Source: Kitasatospora sp. MAA4 (GTDB lineage Bacteria > Actinomycetota > Actinomycetes > Streptomycetales > Streptomycetaceae). Taken from it: 64,000 nucleotides of DNA. This document shows positions 9,234 through 17,655 of this stretch, in pieces. Location of the stretch: NCBI RefSeq assembly GCF_029893355.1, contig NZ_JARZAI010000013.1, forward strand, positions 1 through 64,000. The letters are read 5' to 3'. The notes below the pieces were generated by a model. That model had not been told where the DNA came from and searched no databases. It was given only the letters and a program-made list of their open reading frames with translations. The translations under genes and the position numbers were made by a program. Position 1 is the stretch's first letter. Every line of letters begins with the position of its first letter.

Positions 9234-10034
9234 ATGCGTGTGACTCCTGCCGACAATCCCTATCAAGAGCCCCGCTCCGGACGACTCGCCGCGTGGGGCA
9301 ACTCCCTGCTGGCCGGTTTCTCGCCCCCGGACCACGTCGTGGAGGAGGTGGTGGGGACCGACGAACTGCACCGGGTGACCGGGCTTCCGGGCGACGCCCC
9401 GGGCGATCTGCACGGGCTCAGCTGGGCGCTGGGACGGCTGCGGGTGCTGGGCGCCACCGGCCTGCGGCTGGCGCTGCCGGTCGAGGGGCATCCGCTCGGG
9501 CTGACCGGTCCGGCCGCGTTCAACCACGCGGCGCTGGCCGCGGGCGAGGCGGTGGTCGCGGTCGGGCTGCCGGTCGGCCTGGTGCCGCAGGTGGACGTGC
9601 ACGGACCGCCCGGGGACCAGTCGACCACCGTGCTGTGGCGCTGTCTGGAGGTCCAGGACGGGCCGCCGGCCGACGTTCCCTCGCTGCACGAGGCCGAGCG
9701 CGAGCTGGCCGAGGGGCTCTACGAGGCGACCGCGCTGCTGACCCGCCTGGACGTGGCCGGCGCCGGGCCCGACGCGCTGCGCGAACTGGACCGGTTCCGC
9801 CGGCGCGGGCACCGCGAGCTGCTGGCGCCCGGCTACCCGCCGCGCGCGGTGCGGGTGCTGGAGTCGGCGCGCCAGGTCGCGGCGCTGCTGGCGATCGCGG
9901 CGGGCGGGCACGGCGCCGCGGTCAGCGCCTCGGAGATGGCCGCCCGCACGGCGGCGCTGGCGCCCCTGCGGCGCACCACCCGCCGGGCGCAGGTGGCGGC
10001 GTACAACGCGCTGGTGGACGAGCGGCGGGACTAG
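9234..10034 (+). CDS. Conserved streptomycete protein of unknown function
   Basis: A 266-aa soluble protein, rich in Leu/Ala/Gly, with no transmembrane segment or signal peptide. I recognise no domain. Features that stand out are an acidic N-terminal region (DDHVVEEVVGTDELH-like), a central PVGLVPQVDVHGPPGDQSTTVLW segment, and a helical C-terminal half ending in an Arg-rich helix. It is divergent from the ABC ATPase gene, with about 200 nt between them, and I believe it is conserved beside this ATPase in related genomes. Codon use is typical of the organism, so it is very likely expressed. Confidence 0.75.
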   Translation: MRVTPADNPYQEPRSGRLAAWGNSLLAGFSPPDHVVEEVVGTDELHRVTGLPGDAPGDLHGLSWALGRLRVLGATGLRLALPVEGHPLGLTGPAAFNHAALAAGEAVVAVGLPVGLVPQVDVHGPPGDQSTTVLWRCLEVQDGPPADVPSLHEAERELAEGLYEATALLTRLDVAGAGPDALRELDRFRRRGHRELLAPGYPPRAVRVLESARQVAALLAIAAGGHGAAVSASEMAARTAALAPLRRTTRRAQVAAYNALVDERRD

Positions 10035-10042
10035 GGCAGGCC

Positions 10043-10690
10043 CTATGCCTCGCCGTTGCGGACCGCCCAGAGCGCGGCCTGGGTGCGGTCGGCCAGGTCC
10101 AGCTTCATCAAAATATTTGATACGTGCGTTTTTACGGTCTTTTCGGACAGCAGGAGACTGCGGGCGATCTCCCGGTTGGAGCGGCCGTCGGCGAGGTAGC
10201 CGAGCACCTCGCGCTCACGTTCCGTCAGGATCCCGCCGCGGCCCTGCGGGACGTGCGGGGCGTCCTCGGCCAGCAGGGTGCCGGCCAGCTCGGGCTGGAG
10301 CAGCACGTGCCCGGCGTGCACCGAGCGGATCGCGCCGGCCAGCGCCTCGGGGTCGACGTCCTTGTAGACGTACCCGGCGGCGCCGGCCCGCAGCGCGGGG
10401 ACGACCGTGCGGTGCTCGGTGAAGCTGGTGACGATCAGGACCCGGGCCGGGTTGCCCTCGTCCTTGAGCCGGCGCAGCGCCTCGATGCCGTCCACGCCGG
10501 GCATCTTGAGGTCCATCAGGACCACGTCGGGGGCGAGTTCCTGAGCCCTGGCCACGCCCTCGGCGCCGTCCGCCGCCTCGCCGACCACCTCGATGTCGTC
10601 CTGCACCTCCAGGAAGGTGCGCAGGCCCCGGCGGACCACCTGGTGGTCGTCCACCAGCAGGACACGGATCAGTGGACGGGTGTCAGGCAC
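10043..10690 (-). CDS. NarL/LuxR-family response regulator
   Basis: This 215-aa regulator has a receiver domain (residues 7-122) with acidic pocket D14/D15, phospho-acceptor D60 in VVLMDLKMPG, a conserved T/S at ~88 and K110. A LuxR-type HTH follows (residues 150-212: LTEREREVLGYLADGRSNREIA...SEKTVKTHVSNIL). It is the DNA-binding output of the kinase encoded directly upstream; the two genes overlap by 8 nt. A run of unusually AT-rich codons covers the recognition helix (plus strand 10105-10145), quite unlike the rest of the gene. Confidence 0.95.
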   Translation of the reverse strand: MPDTRPLIRVLLVDDHQVVRRGLRTFLEVQDDIEVVGEAADGAEGVARAQELAPDVVLMDLKMPGVDGIEALRRLKDEGNPARVLIVTSFTEHRTVVPALRAGAAGYVYKDVDPEALAGAIRSVHAGHVLLQPELAGTLLAEDAPHVPQGRGGILTEREREVLGYLADGRSNREIARSLLLSEKTVKTHVSNILMKLDLADRTQAALWAVRNGEA

Positions 10691-11831
10691 CGGGAACCTC
10701 CAGCTCGATGACGGTCCCGCGGCCGGGGGCCGAGGTGAGGGTGAGGCTGCCGCCGACGGTCTGCGCCCGGTCGCGCATGGAGACCAGGCCCAGGTGCCGG
10801 CCCTCGCGGCGGACGCCCTCCGGGTCGAAGCCGCGGCCGTCGTCGGTGACCCGCAGAACGGCGCCGCGGCCGGCGGTGCCGCGCAGGGTGACCGCCACCC
10901 GGGCCGCGCCGGCGTGCCGCAGCGCGTTGTGCAACGCCTCCTGGGCCACCCGCAGGACGGCGGCCTCCTGAGCGGGCGGCAGGGTGCGCACGCCGTCGGC
11001 GTCGAAGTCGACGGTGGCGGCGTGCGCCCGGTCCAGCACCTGGACCTGCGAGGCGAGGGTGGCCACCAGACCGTCCTCGTCCAGCGCGGCCGGGCGCAAC
11101 TCCACGACCACGGCGCGCAGTTCGTCGGCGGCCTCGGCGGCGAGCCGGGCCACCTCGGCGAGTTCGGCGCGGGCTCGGACCGGGTCGCGGTCGACCAGGG
11201 TGGCGGCCGCCTTGGCGGTCAGCCGCAGCGAGAAGAGCTTCTGCGCGACCGCGTCGTGCAGGTCGTGGGCGATCCGGGCGCGCTCGCCGGCCAGGGTGAG
11301 TTCGCGGCTGCGCTCGTAGAGCTGGGCGTTGCGCAGCGCTATCGAGGCGTGCGCGGCCAGGATCCGCAGCAGTGCCTCGTCGTAGTCGGTGAAGCCGCCG
11401 TCCTTGTTGGCCAGGAAGATCGCGCCGAGGATCTCCTCGTCGTCCACGATCGGCATCCCGAGGAAGTCGCTCATGTCCGGGTGCGCCTCGGGCCAGCCGC
11501 CGAACGCGGGGGCCTTGCGGACGTCGGCGAGCCGGGTCGGCTCCAGCTCGTGCAGCATGGTGGCCAGCACGCCGTGCTGGCGGGGCAGCGGGCCGATCGC
11601 CTGCCACTGCTCGTCGGTGACGCCGTCCACGACGAACTGTGCGAAACCGCCGTGGTCGTCGGGCACCCCGAGCGCGGCGTACTCGGCGCCGAGCAGGGTC
11701 CGCGCGGAGGCGGTGATCCGGCGCAGCACCTCGCGGACCTCCAGGTGCCCGCTCATCGCCAGCACCGCCACGCTGACGGCCTCCAGGTCGCCCAGGCAGA
11801 GCCCGGTCAGCGGTTCGTCCTTGGTCGCCAT
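10683..11831 (-). CDS. GAF-domain sensor histidine kinase (DevS/HPK7-like)
   Basis: A 382-aa cytoplasmic kinase. A GAF domain spans about residues 28-170. A HisKA_3 dimerisation box follows with phospho-acceptor H189 in RIAHDLHDAV, then an HATPase_c domain with N-box EALHNALRHAG and G-box DDGRGFD...GHLGL. No transmembrane segment is present, so the signal is intracellular. The GAF domain is of the DevS/DosT relatives type, but I see no clear haem-ligand motif. It is co-transcribed with the LuxR-type regulator (8-nt overlap). Confidence 0.94.
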   Translation of the reverse strand: MATKDEPLTGLCLGDLEAVSVAVLAMSGHLEVREVLRRITASARTLLGAEYAALGVPDDHGGFAQFVVDGVTDEQWQAIGPLPRQHGVLATMLHELEPTRLADVRKAPAFGGWPEAHPDMSDFLGMPIVDDEEILGAIFLANKDGGFTDYDEALLRILAAHASIALRNAQLYERSRELTLAGERARIAHDLHDAVAQKLFSLRLTAKAAATLVDRDPVRARAELAEVARLAAEAADELRAVVVELRPAALDEDGLVATLASQVQVLDRAHAATVDFDADGVRTLPPAQEAAVLRVAQEALHNALRHAGAARVAVTLRGTAGRGAVLRVTDDGRGFDPEGVRREGRHLGLVSMRDRAQTVGGSLTLTSAPGRGTVIELEVPGA

Positions 11832-11975
11832 GCCCTCACGGTACCGCCGGCCCGAGGCAGGGTGCCTCGGGCCGGCGGCGGGGTGGACGTAGGTCCTGCG
11901 GACTAGATCAGATGTCCCAAAACTCCACTACTACCTCTCCGACCGAGGAGACGAGGACCATCGTGCTTGTGGCGC

Positions 11976-12527
11976 TCACACGGCGACAGGAAGGCCAAGG
12001 TCGGCGAGAACCTCGACGGTCACGTGGACCTTCCGGTTCTCCACCTCATGCGCGACCCGTAGCAGGGAATCCGCGAGGACGATCTCCAGGCTCGTCTCCT
12101 CGACCTCGTCACCGAGGCTGACGAGGAAGGCGGTGATCTTCGCCCATGAGTAGAAGCTCGTCCCTGGCGTCGTCCACTCCGGCGCCGGGAATCCGCCAGG
12201 GCCTCGCTTGCCGGAGGCGAGGAGATCCAGACTGGTGCGGGTGCGGCCGGAGCGCTGGGCGGCCTCCCCAAGGGTCACCATGTCGTCGTGCCGGGCGGCG
12301 ACAGCGCGCAGACCCGGGATGAGCCGGATACGGCGTGCCACGTCGGCGACAGCTTCCACCAGCGTCGGGGCTTCCACCGGGTCGCAGATCAGCTCGGTCG
12401 GCCGTCCGTCCGCAAAATCCTCGGTACTCACGTCGCCGTCGGCGAACTCGTCCAGGTGATCGAAGGTGTCGTGATCGGCGTCGGTCATGGCTCGGTTGAG
12501 TACGAGAGTGAAGCTCCAAACAGCCAT
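11976..12527 (-). CDS. HTH protein, putative HicB-like antitoxin partner
   Basis: A 183-aa protein. The N-terminal ~80 residues (WSFTLVLNR..., acidic, ending with a helix ..EAVADVARRIRLIPGL) look like a small alpha/beta domain. The central part (MVTLGEAAQRSGRTRTSLDLLASGKRG...FYSWAKITAFL) is a clear MerR/excisionase-type winged HTH. The ATG at 12527 has AAAGGA upstream. It lies 74 nt after a 73-aa HicA-like gene, in the same toxin-first order seen in hicAB modules. The toxin-antitoxin role is my inference; the HTH is seen. Confidence 0.6.
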   Translation of the reverse strand: MAVWSFTLVLNRAMTDADHDTFDHLDEFADGDVSTEDFADGRPTELICDPVEAPTLVEAVADVARRIRLIPGLRAVAARHDDMVTLGEAAQRSGRTRTSLDLLASGKRGPGGFPAPEWTTPGTSFYSWAKITAFLVSLGDEVEETSLEIVLADSLLRVAHEVENRKVHVTVEVLADLGLPVAV

Positions 12528-12601
12528 GTCGCGGTCCTTTTGGTCGTTTCGGTGGGTGCGCGGGGGCTCTCCCCGCGCGGTCGTGCCGGCGATTCGATGA
12601 T

Positions 12602-12823
12602 TCAGCAGTTCGAGTGCCTGCTGACGAACTGCAAGATCTTCTTCGCTTCGGTATCGGGATCTCGGGGGGTGCCGGCGACCTTGAAAGAACCATGACAGCC
12701 GCAGCAGATCACCCACCCCCAGCGGTGACCGTTCTTGTCCGGTCGCACCTCGAACCCGGCGCCTTTCGCCTTGTCGAGCGCGGCGGCGACGGCCGACTTC
12801 TGGTGACGACCTGGGCTGACCAT
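12602..12823 (-). CDS. Small HicA-like protein, candidate toxin
   Basis: A 73-aa basic protein with an AT-richer codon bias than its neighbours. The pattern (helix AVAAALDKAKGAGFEV, central GHRWGWV strand with a His, then C-C-G-C-H, then GTPRDPDTEAKKILQFV helix) resembles the double-stranded RNA-binding-like fold of actinobacterial HicA relatives, where the His is catalytic. A GAGGAGG lies 7 nt before the ATG. A HicB-like HTH gene follows. Alternative: a zinc-binding protein using the CCGC cluster. Similarity is judged by eye only. Confidence 0.55.
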   Translation of the reverse strand: MVSPGRHQKSAVAAALDKAKGAGFEVRPDKNGHRWGWVICCGCHGSFKVAGTPRDPDTEAKKILQFVSRHSNC

Positions 12824-12871
12824 GCAATGTCCTCCTCGGTGCTATGGCGCACTAACAGCATGCCCCCCAGT

Positions 12872-12887
12872 GTTTGATATATGCAAC
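12872..12887. promoter_or_regulatory. Imperfect palindrome upstream of the HicA-like gene
   Basis: GTTTGATATATGCAAC is a GTTNNATATATNNAAC dyad about 49 bp upstream of the HicA-like start codon, in AT-rich DNA unlike the surroundings. The position fits a promoter-operator for autoregulation by the HTH partner. Inference. Confidence 0.35.
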
Positions 12888-12988
12888 ACCCAGGTCCGCT
12901 GTCCTTGCAGAGGTCCGGTGTTCGGCTGAACTGACAGGACCGGCAGATCCCACCAGCAAAGAGACCCCAGGCCCCGAACTGCAACGAA

Positions 12989-13032
12989 GCCGGGCCACCA
13001 TCACTCTCCGTAGAGAACTTCAGTGGCCCGGC
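12989..13032. terminator. Inverted repeat, likely terminator
   Basis: A perfect 10-bp stem (GCCGGGCCAC with GTGGCCCGGC at 13023-13032) has a 24-nt loop. On the plus strand it is followed by T-rich sequence. It lies about 180 nt past the stop of the MurA-like gene and upstream of the small accessory pair, so it may insulate the two. The rest of 12890-13209 has low GC and no convincing ORF. Confidence 0.45.
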
Positions 13033-13209
13033 GTTCGATTATTTTCCTGACACTCCGCCAGCTATTCATGATCATCTTACACTTGCGCTACCCACGAGGA
13101 CGAAAGACGACCGAAGTCGAAGGATGTCGCCCGAAGCTGTTTCCCCAGGCTGGAGTGCACTACTGACGCCTTTAGTCGTATGCCTGTTCTGTCAGATATG
13201 CCCAAGTTC

Positions 13210-14739
13210 TCAGATGTCGCGGAAGGTCTCGATCCGCGCGCCGATCGAGTTGAGGCGCTCGGCGAGCTCCTCGTAGCCGCGGTTGATGACGTAGACGTTG
13301 CGCAGCACCGAGGTGCCCTCGGTGGCGAGCATCGCGAGCAGGACCACGACGGCCGGGCGCAGCGCCGGGGGGCAGATCATCTCGGCGGCGCGCCAGCGGG
13401 TGGGGCCCTCGACCAGGACCCGGTGCGGGTCCATCAGCTGGACGTTGGCGCCCAGCCGGGTCAGCTCGGTGAGGTAGATGGCGCGGTTGTCGTAGACCCA
13501 GTCGTGGATCAGCGTGGAGCCCTGGGCGGTGGCCGCGATGGCCGCGAAGAAGGGCACGTTGTCGATGTTGATGCCGGGGAAGGGCATCGGGTGGATCTTG
13601 TCGATCGGCGAGGTCAGCTTGGACGGCCGGATGGTGAGGTCGACCAGCCGGGTGCGGCCGTTGTCGGCGGGGTACTCGGGGCTGCGGTCGTAGTCGAGGC
13701 CCATCTCCTCCAGCACCGCGAGCTCGATCTCCAGGAACTCCACCGGCGCCCGGCGGACCGTCAGCTCCGAGGAGGTGACGACGGCGGCCGCCAGCAGGCT
13801 CATCGCCTCGACCGGGTCCTCGGAGGGCGCGTAGTCAACGTCACAGGTGATGTCGGCCAGGCCGTGCACGGTGAGGGTGGTGGTACCGATGCCCTCGATC
13901 CGCACTCCCAGGCGCTCCAGGAAGAAGCAGAGGTCCTGGACCATGTAGTTGGGGCTGGCGTTGCGGATCACGCTCACGCCGTCGTGCCGGGCGGCGGCCA
14001 GCAGGGCGTTCTCGGTCACCGTGTCGCCGCGCTCGGTCAGCACGATCGGGCGGTCGGGGCTGACGGTGCGGTCGACCGAGCCGTGGTAGATCCCGGTGGT
14101 GGCGGTGACCTCCAGGCCGAACCGGCGCAGCGCGGCCATGTGCGGCTCGACGGTGCGGGTGCCGAGGTCGCAGCCGCCGGCGTACGGGAGCTTGAAGTGG
14201 TCGACGCGGTGCATCAGCGGGCCGAGGAACATGATGATGGACCGGGTCCGGCGGGCGGCGGCGACGTCCATCGCGTCCAGGTCGAGCTCGGCGGGCGGGG
14301 TGATCTCCAGGTCGCTGCCGTCGTTGATCCACCGGGTCCGGACGCCGATGCTGTTCAGCACCTCCAGGAGGCGGTAGACCTCCTCGATCCGGGCCACCCG
14401 GCGCAGCGTGGTGCGGCCGGTGGTCAGCAGCGAGGCGCAGAGCAGCGCGACGCAGGCGTTCTTGCTCGTCTTGACGTCGATGCTGCCGGAGAGCTGGCGT
14501 CCGCCGACCACCCGCAGGTGCATCGGCCCGGCGTAGCCGAGCGAGACGATCTCGCTGTCCAGGGCTTCGCCGATCCGGGCGATCATCTCAAGGCTGATGT
14601 TCTGCCCGCCGTTCTCGATCCGGTTGACGGCGCTCTGGCTGGTGCCGAGGGCCGCCCCCAGCTCTGCCTGCGTCCAGCCGCGGTGCTTGCGGGCGTCGCG
14701 GATGAGCTTGCCGATGCGCGCGAGATAGTCATCTGCCAT
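13210..14739 (-). CDS. HTH-MurA fusion: UDP-GlcNAc 1-carboxyvinyltransferase-like protein
   Basis: A 509-aa protein with an N-terminal XRE-type HTH (residues 7-64; helix pair WTQAELGAALGTSQSAVNRIENG). It is fused to an EPSP-synthase-fold domain of the MurA family (residues ~74-505). MurA transfers enolpyruvate from PEP to UDP-GlcNAc in the first committed step of peptidoglycan synthesis. The substrate-loop cysteine is kept (C190 in YAGGCDLGTRTVEPH), as is the N-terminal KTSKNA segment. The fusion and many changed residues suggest a paralogue, not the housekeeping MurA. Such HTH-carrying MurA paralogues occur in other streptomycetes. A perfect palindrome 12 bp before the start codon suggests autoregulation. 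Confidence 0.9.
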   Translation of the reverse strand: MADDYLARIGKLIRDARKHRGWTQAELGAALGTSQSAVNRIENGGQNISLEMIARIGEALDSEIVSLGYAGPMHLRVVGGRQLSGSIDVKTSKNACVALLCASLLTTGRTTLRRVARIEEVYRLLEVLNSIGVRTRWINDGSDLEITPPAELDLDAMDVAAARRTRSIIMFLGPLMHRVDHFKLPYAGGCDLGTRTVEPHMAALRRFGLEVTATTGIYHGSVDRTVSPDRPIVLTERGDTVTENALLAAARHDGVSVIRNASPNYMVQDLCFFLERLGVRIEGIGTTTLTVHGLADITCDVDYAPSEDPVEAMSLLAAAVVTSSELTVRRAPVEFLEIELAVLEEMGLDYDRSPEYPADNGRTRLVDLTIRPSKLTSPIDKIHPMPFPGINIDNVPFFAAIAATAQGSTLIHDWVYDNRAIYLTELTRLGANVQLMDPHRVLVEGPTRWRAAEMICPPALRPAVVVLLAMLATEGTSVLRNVYVINRGYEELAERLNSIGARIETFRDI

Positions 14740-14750
14740 GGGCGAGACGA

Positions 14751-14768
14751 TATCTCATGGATGAGATA
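14751..14768. promoter_or_regulatory. Perfect palindromic operator candidate at the HTH-MurA start
   Basis: TATCTCAT-GG-ATGAGATA is a perfect 8+8-bp inverted repeat 12-29 bp upstream of the start codon of the HTH-MurA gene. Further GAGATA/GAGACG half-sites flank it (14721-14727 and 14744-14749). Position and symmetry fit a dimeric XRE repressor, most simply the protein's own HTH domain. Confidence 0.6.
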
Positions 14769-14812
14769 CGCCGATGGCCGGTACCCCCGAACGGGGGTAC
14801 CGGCCATCGGCG
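14769..14812 (-). terminator. Strong terminator hairpin after the FHA-ABC gene
   Basis: A perfect 20-bp stem (14769-14788 with 14793-14812) has a 4-nt GAAC loop and starts 11 nt past the stop of the FHA-ABC gene. It abuts the operator-like palindrome at 14751-14768, isolating the downstream gene from read-through. Confidence 0.88.
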
Positions 14813-14822
14813 TGAGCGGACG

Positions 14823-17435
14823 TCAGCCCTTCTGCATGACCTCCGGCTCGTGACGGCGCAGCAGGCGCAGTACGAGGAAGGCGAGTCCGACCGAGATGAC
14901 CACCAGCGCGCCGGCGTTGATCGCCCAGTGCAGAACGCTGTGGCTCCACATGGCGTCCCGGTGATCATTCTGCGGGTGCATCGGGTCGTGGTCGAACGGG
15001 ACCATCAGGTGACCCAGGTTCAGCGTGGTGCCGACGATGCCGACGCCCCAGCGGGCCGGCATCAGCCAGGCGAACTGCTCCAGGCCGGGCTTGCTGAAGA
15101 TCTGGAACAGCACACCGGTGAAGACCACCTGGATGATCGCGAACATCACCAGCAGCGGCATGGTCTTCTCGGCGGTCTTCACCAGGGCCGAGATCACCAG
15201 GCCGAACATCATCGAGGTGAAGCTGAGCAGGATCAGGCCGATGGCCATCTCGACGGCCGGCGAGCTCGCGAAGATCAGGCCCTGGGCCGGCAGCTTGCGC
15301 GGTGCGAAGCCGATCACCGCGATGATGGCGCCCTGCAGGATGCTGAACAGGCCCAGCACGATGATCTTCGAGACCAGGTAGGCCGACCTGGACAGGCCGG
15401 TGGCGCGTTCTCGTTCGTAGATCGCCCGTTCCTTGATGAGCTCGCGCACCGAGTTGGCCGCCCCGGAGAAGCAGGCGCCGATGGCGAGGATCAGCAGGAT
15501 CGTGCCGGCCTGGCCGTTGAACCCCTGCGGGTTGGGGTTCGCCGCCAGGCCGAAGCTGTCCGGGATGACGGTGCTCACCCCGCCGAGGACGGCCGGCAGC
15601 AGCACCGACAGCGCCAGGAAGCCGCGGTCGGAGGCGAGCACCGACATGTAGCGGCGGATCAGCGTCCACAGCTGGGAGCCCCAGCTCTGCGGCTTCGCCG
15701 GCTGGATCTGCTCCTGCACGATCGGCGCCGCGGACTGCTGGACGGCCACCGCGTCGACGTCGGCCGAGTAGGCCTTGTAGTGCTCGGAACCGCGGTAGCG
15801 GCCGGCCCAGTCGTGCTCGGGGAAGTTCTCGAAGGCCTGGAAGACGTCCGCCCAGGTCTCGTACCCGAAGAAGTGCAGCGCCTCGGCCGGCGGGCCGAAG
15901 TACGCCACCGCACCACCCGGCGCCATCACCAGCAGCCGGTCGCAGAGCGCGAGTTCGGCCACCGAGTGGGTGACGACCAGGATCGTGCGGCCGTCGTCGG
16001 CAAGGCCGCGCAGCATCTGCATGACCTCGCGGTCCATGCCCGGGTCCAGGCCCGAGGTGGGCTCGTCCAGGAAGATCAGCGAGGGCTTGGTGAGCAGTTC
16101 GAGGGCGACCGAGACGCGCTTCTGCTGGCCGCCGGAGAGGGCGGTGATCCGGTTGTCGGCGCGCTTGTCCAGGCGCAGTTCGTAGAGCACCTCGTCGATC
16201 CGGCGGGCCCGCTCGGCCGGCTCGGTGTCACCGGGGAAGCGCAGCTGGGCCGCGTACTTCAGGCCGGTGCGGACCGTCAGCTCCTTGTGCAGGATCTCCG
16301 ACTGCGGCACCAGGCCGATCCGCTGGCGCAGCTCGGCGAACTGCTTGTAGAGGTTGCGGCCGTCGTAGAGCACCTCGCCGCGGTCGGCGGGACGGTAGCC
16401 GGTGAGGGCGCGCAGCAGCGTCGACTTGCCGGAGCCGGAGGGGCCGATTACGGCGACCAGCGACTTCTCCGGCACGCCGAAGCTGACGTCGTTGAGCAGG
16501 ACCTTCTTGCCACCCTTGAAGTCGACCTCGACGGTCAGGTGGTGGGCGGAGAAGGAGACCGGGCCGTTGTCGACGAACTCCTGCAGCTGGTCGCCGACCA
16601 GCTGGAACGAGGAGTGGCCGACCGTCAGCCGGTCCTGCGGACCGAGCAGCTGGCGCCGGGTCGGCTGGCCGTTGACGAAGATCCCGTTGTGCGAACCGAG
16701 GTCGACGATCTCGTACCGGCCGTCGGGCAGCTGGCGCAGCTCGGCGTGGTGGCGCGAGACCTGGAGGTCGGAGACCACCACGTCGTTGTCGAGCGCACGG
16801 CCGATCCGCACGATGTTCATGCCCGCGCTGAGGTTGCGGATCACCGTCGGGTTGCGCTCGCCCGAGGAGGGACCGGGCTGCGCGTGCTGCGGGGGTCCGG
16901 GCTGGTAGGGCGCGGGTGCGACCGGCTGGGACCCGGCGACCTGCTGGTGCGGGAAGGCCGGGCCGGCCTGCTGCGGCGCGGCCCATTGCTGCTGCTGCTG
17001 GTGCGGTGGAGCGCTCTCCCACTGCTGCTGGACGGGCGGGGCCGGCTGGTTCCAGACCGGAGCGGGCGGCGCGACGGCCGCCCGGTCGGTCTGCGCCTCG
17101 TGCCAGGCGGCCGCCGGGCCGCCGCCCGCCGGGGCCACCGCCGCCGGAGCGGCGAACGCGAGCCGGGGGCCGTTCTCGGCGTTGCCGAGGTTCACCACGG
17201 TGCCCGGCAGCAGCTGGGCCTGCAGGGTGCGGGTACCGGCCACGAACGTGCCGTTGGTGCTCCCGTGGTCCTGCAACTGCCAGGCTGCTCCGGTGAAGGA
17301 GATGGTGGCGTGCCGCCAGGAGATCCTGGCGTCGTCGAACGGGAAGTCCGACTGCGGGTCCCTCCCGATGGTGTAGGACTGTCCCGGCTCCAACGTCCGG
17401 TACTGCCCGTTGAGCTCAAGTACGAGTTGCGGCAC
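14823..17435 (-). CDS. FHA-domain ABC-2 type exporter (Rv1747-like)
   Basis: An 870-aa protein with two N-terminal FHA domains (about 1-95 and 205-290, each with GR and SRHH/SWRHA phosphothreonine-binding motifs) separated by a Gln/Pro-rich linker. An ABCG-type ATPase follows (Walker A GPSGSGKST, signature LSGGQQKR, Walker B LIFLDEPTSGLDP), then six C-terminal membrane helices. The architecture matches mycobacterial Rv1747, an exporter regulated by Ser/Thr kinase phosphorylation through its FHA domains. The substrate is unknown; lipid or cell-wall material is likely. The GTG at 17435 gives a start directly at the first FHA strand, although its ribosome site is weak; an ATG lies 28 codons upstream. 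Confidence 0.92.
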   Translation of the reverse strand: MPQLVLELNGQYRTLEPGQSYTIGRDPQSDFPFDDARISWRHATISFTGAAWQLQDHGSTNGTFVAGTRTLQAQLLPGTVVNLGNAENGPRLAFAAPAAVAPAGGGPAAAWHEAQTDRAAVAPPAPVWNQPAPPVQQQWESAPPHQQQQQWAAPQQAGPAFPHQQVAGSQPVAPAPYQPGPPQHAQPGPSSGERNPTVIRNLSAGMNIVRIGRALDNDVVVSDLQVSRHHAELRQLPDGRYEIVDLGSHNGIFVNGQPTRRQLLGPQDRLTVGHSSFQLVGDQLQEFVDNGPVSFSAHHLTVEVDFKGGKKVLLNDVSFGVPEKSLVAVIGPSGSGKSTLLRALTGYRPADRGEVLYDGRNLYKQFAELRQRIGLVPQSEILHKELTVRTGLKYAAQLRFPGDTEPAERARRIDEVLYELRLDKRADNRITALSGGQQKRVSVALELLTKPSLIFLDEPTSGLDPGMDREVMQMLRGLADDGRTILVVTHSVAELALCDRLLVMAPGGAVAYFGPPAEALHFFGYETWADVFQAFENFPEHDWAGRYRGSEHYKAYSADVDAVAVQQSAAPIVQEQIQPAKPQSWGSQLWTLIRRYMSVLASDRGFLALSVLLPAVLGGVSTVIPDSFGLAANPNPQGFNGQAGTILLILAIGACFSGAANSVRELIKERAIYERERATGLSRSAYLVSKIIVLGLFSILQGAIIAVIGFAPRKLPAQGLIFASSPAVEMAIGLILLSFTSMMFGLVISALVKTAEKTMPLLVMFAIIQVVFTGVLFQIFSKPGLEQFAWLMPARWGVGIVGTTLNLGHLMVPFDHDPMHPQNDHRDAMWSHSVLHWAINAGALVVISVGLAFLVLRLLRRHEPEVMQKG

Positions 17436-17655
17436 TTTCCGCCTGCCCCGCTCTCTCGGTCCCCCGGTGGTTCCCCGTGCGGGGAGTGCTGAAAATCGCC
17501 TCTGACGGGGGGTAATCATTCCAGCTCGGGGCAATCGGCGGAAAGTCGACCCCGTGGACTGTGACCAGGCGGCAACGTTGTCACCACTTGTTCACCGTCC
17601 ACGGGACGGACGCCCGCGAGCGGGGACACACACGCCAGGTAGCGTGGTCCACACC

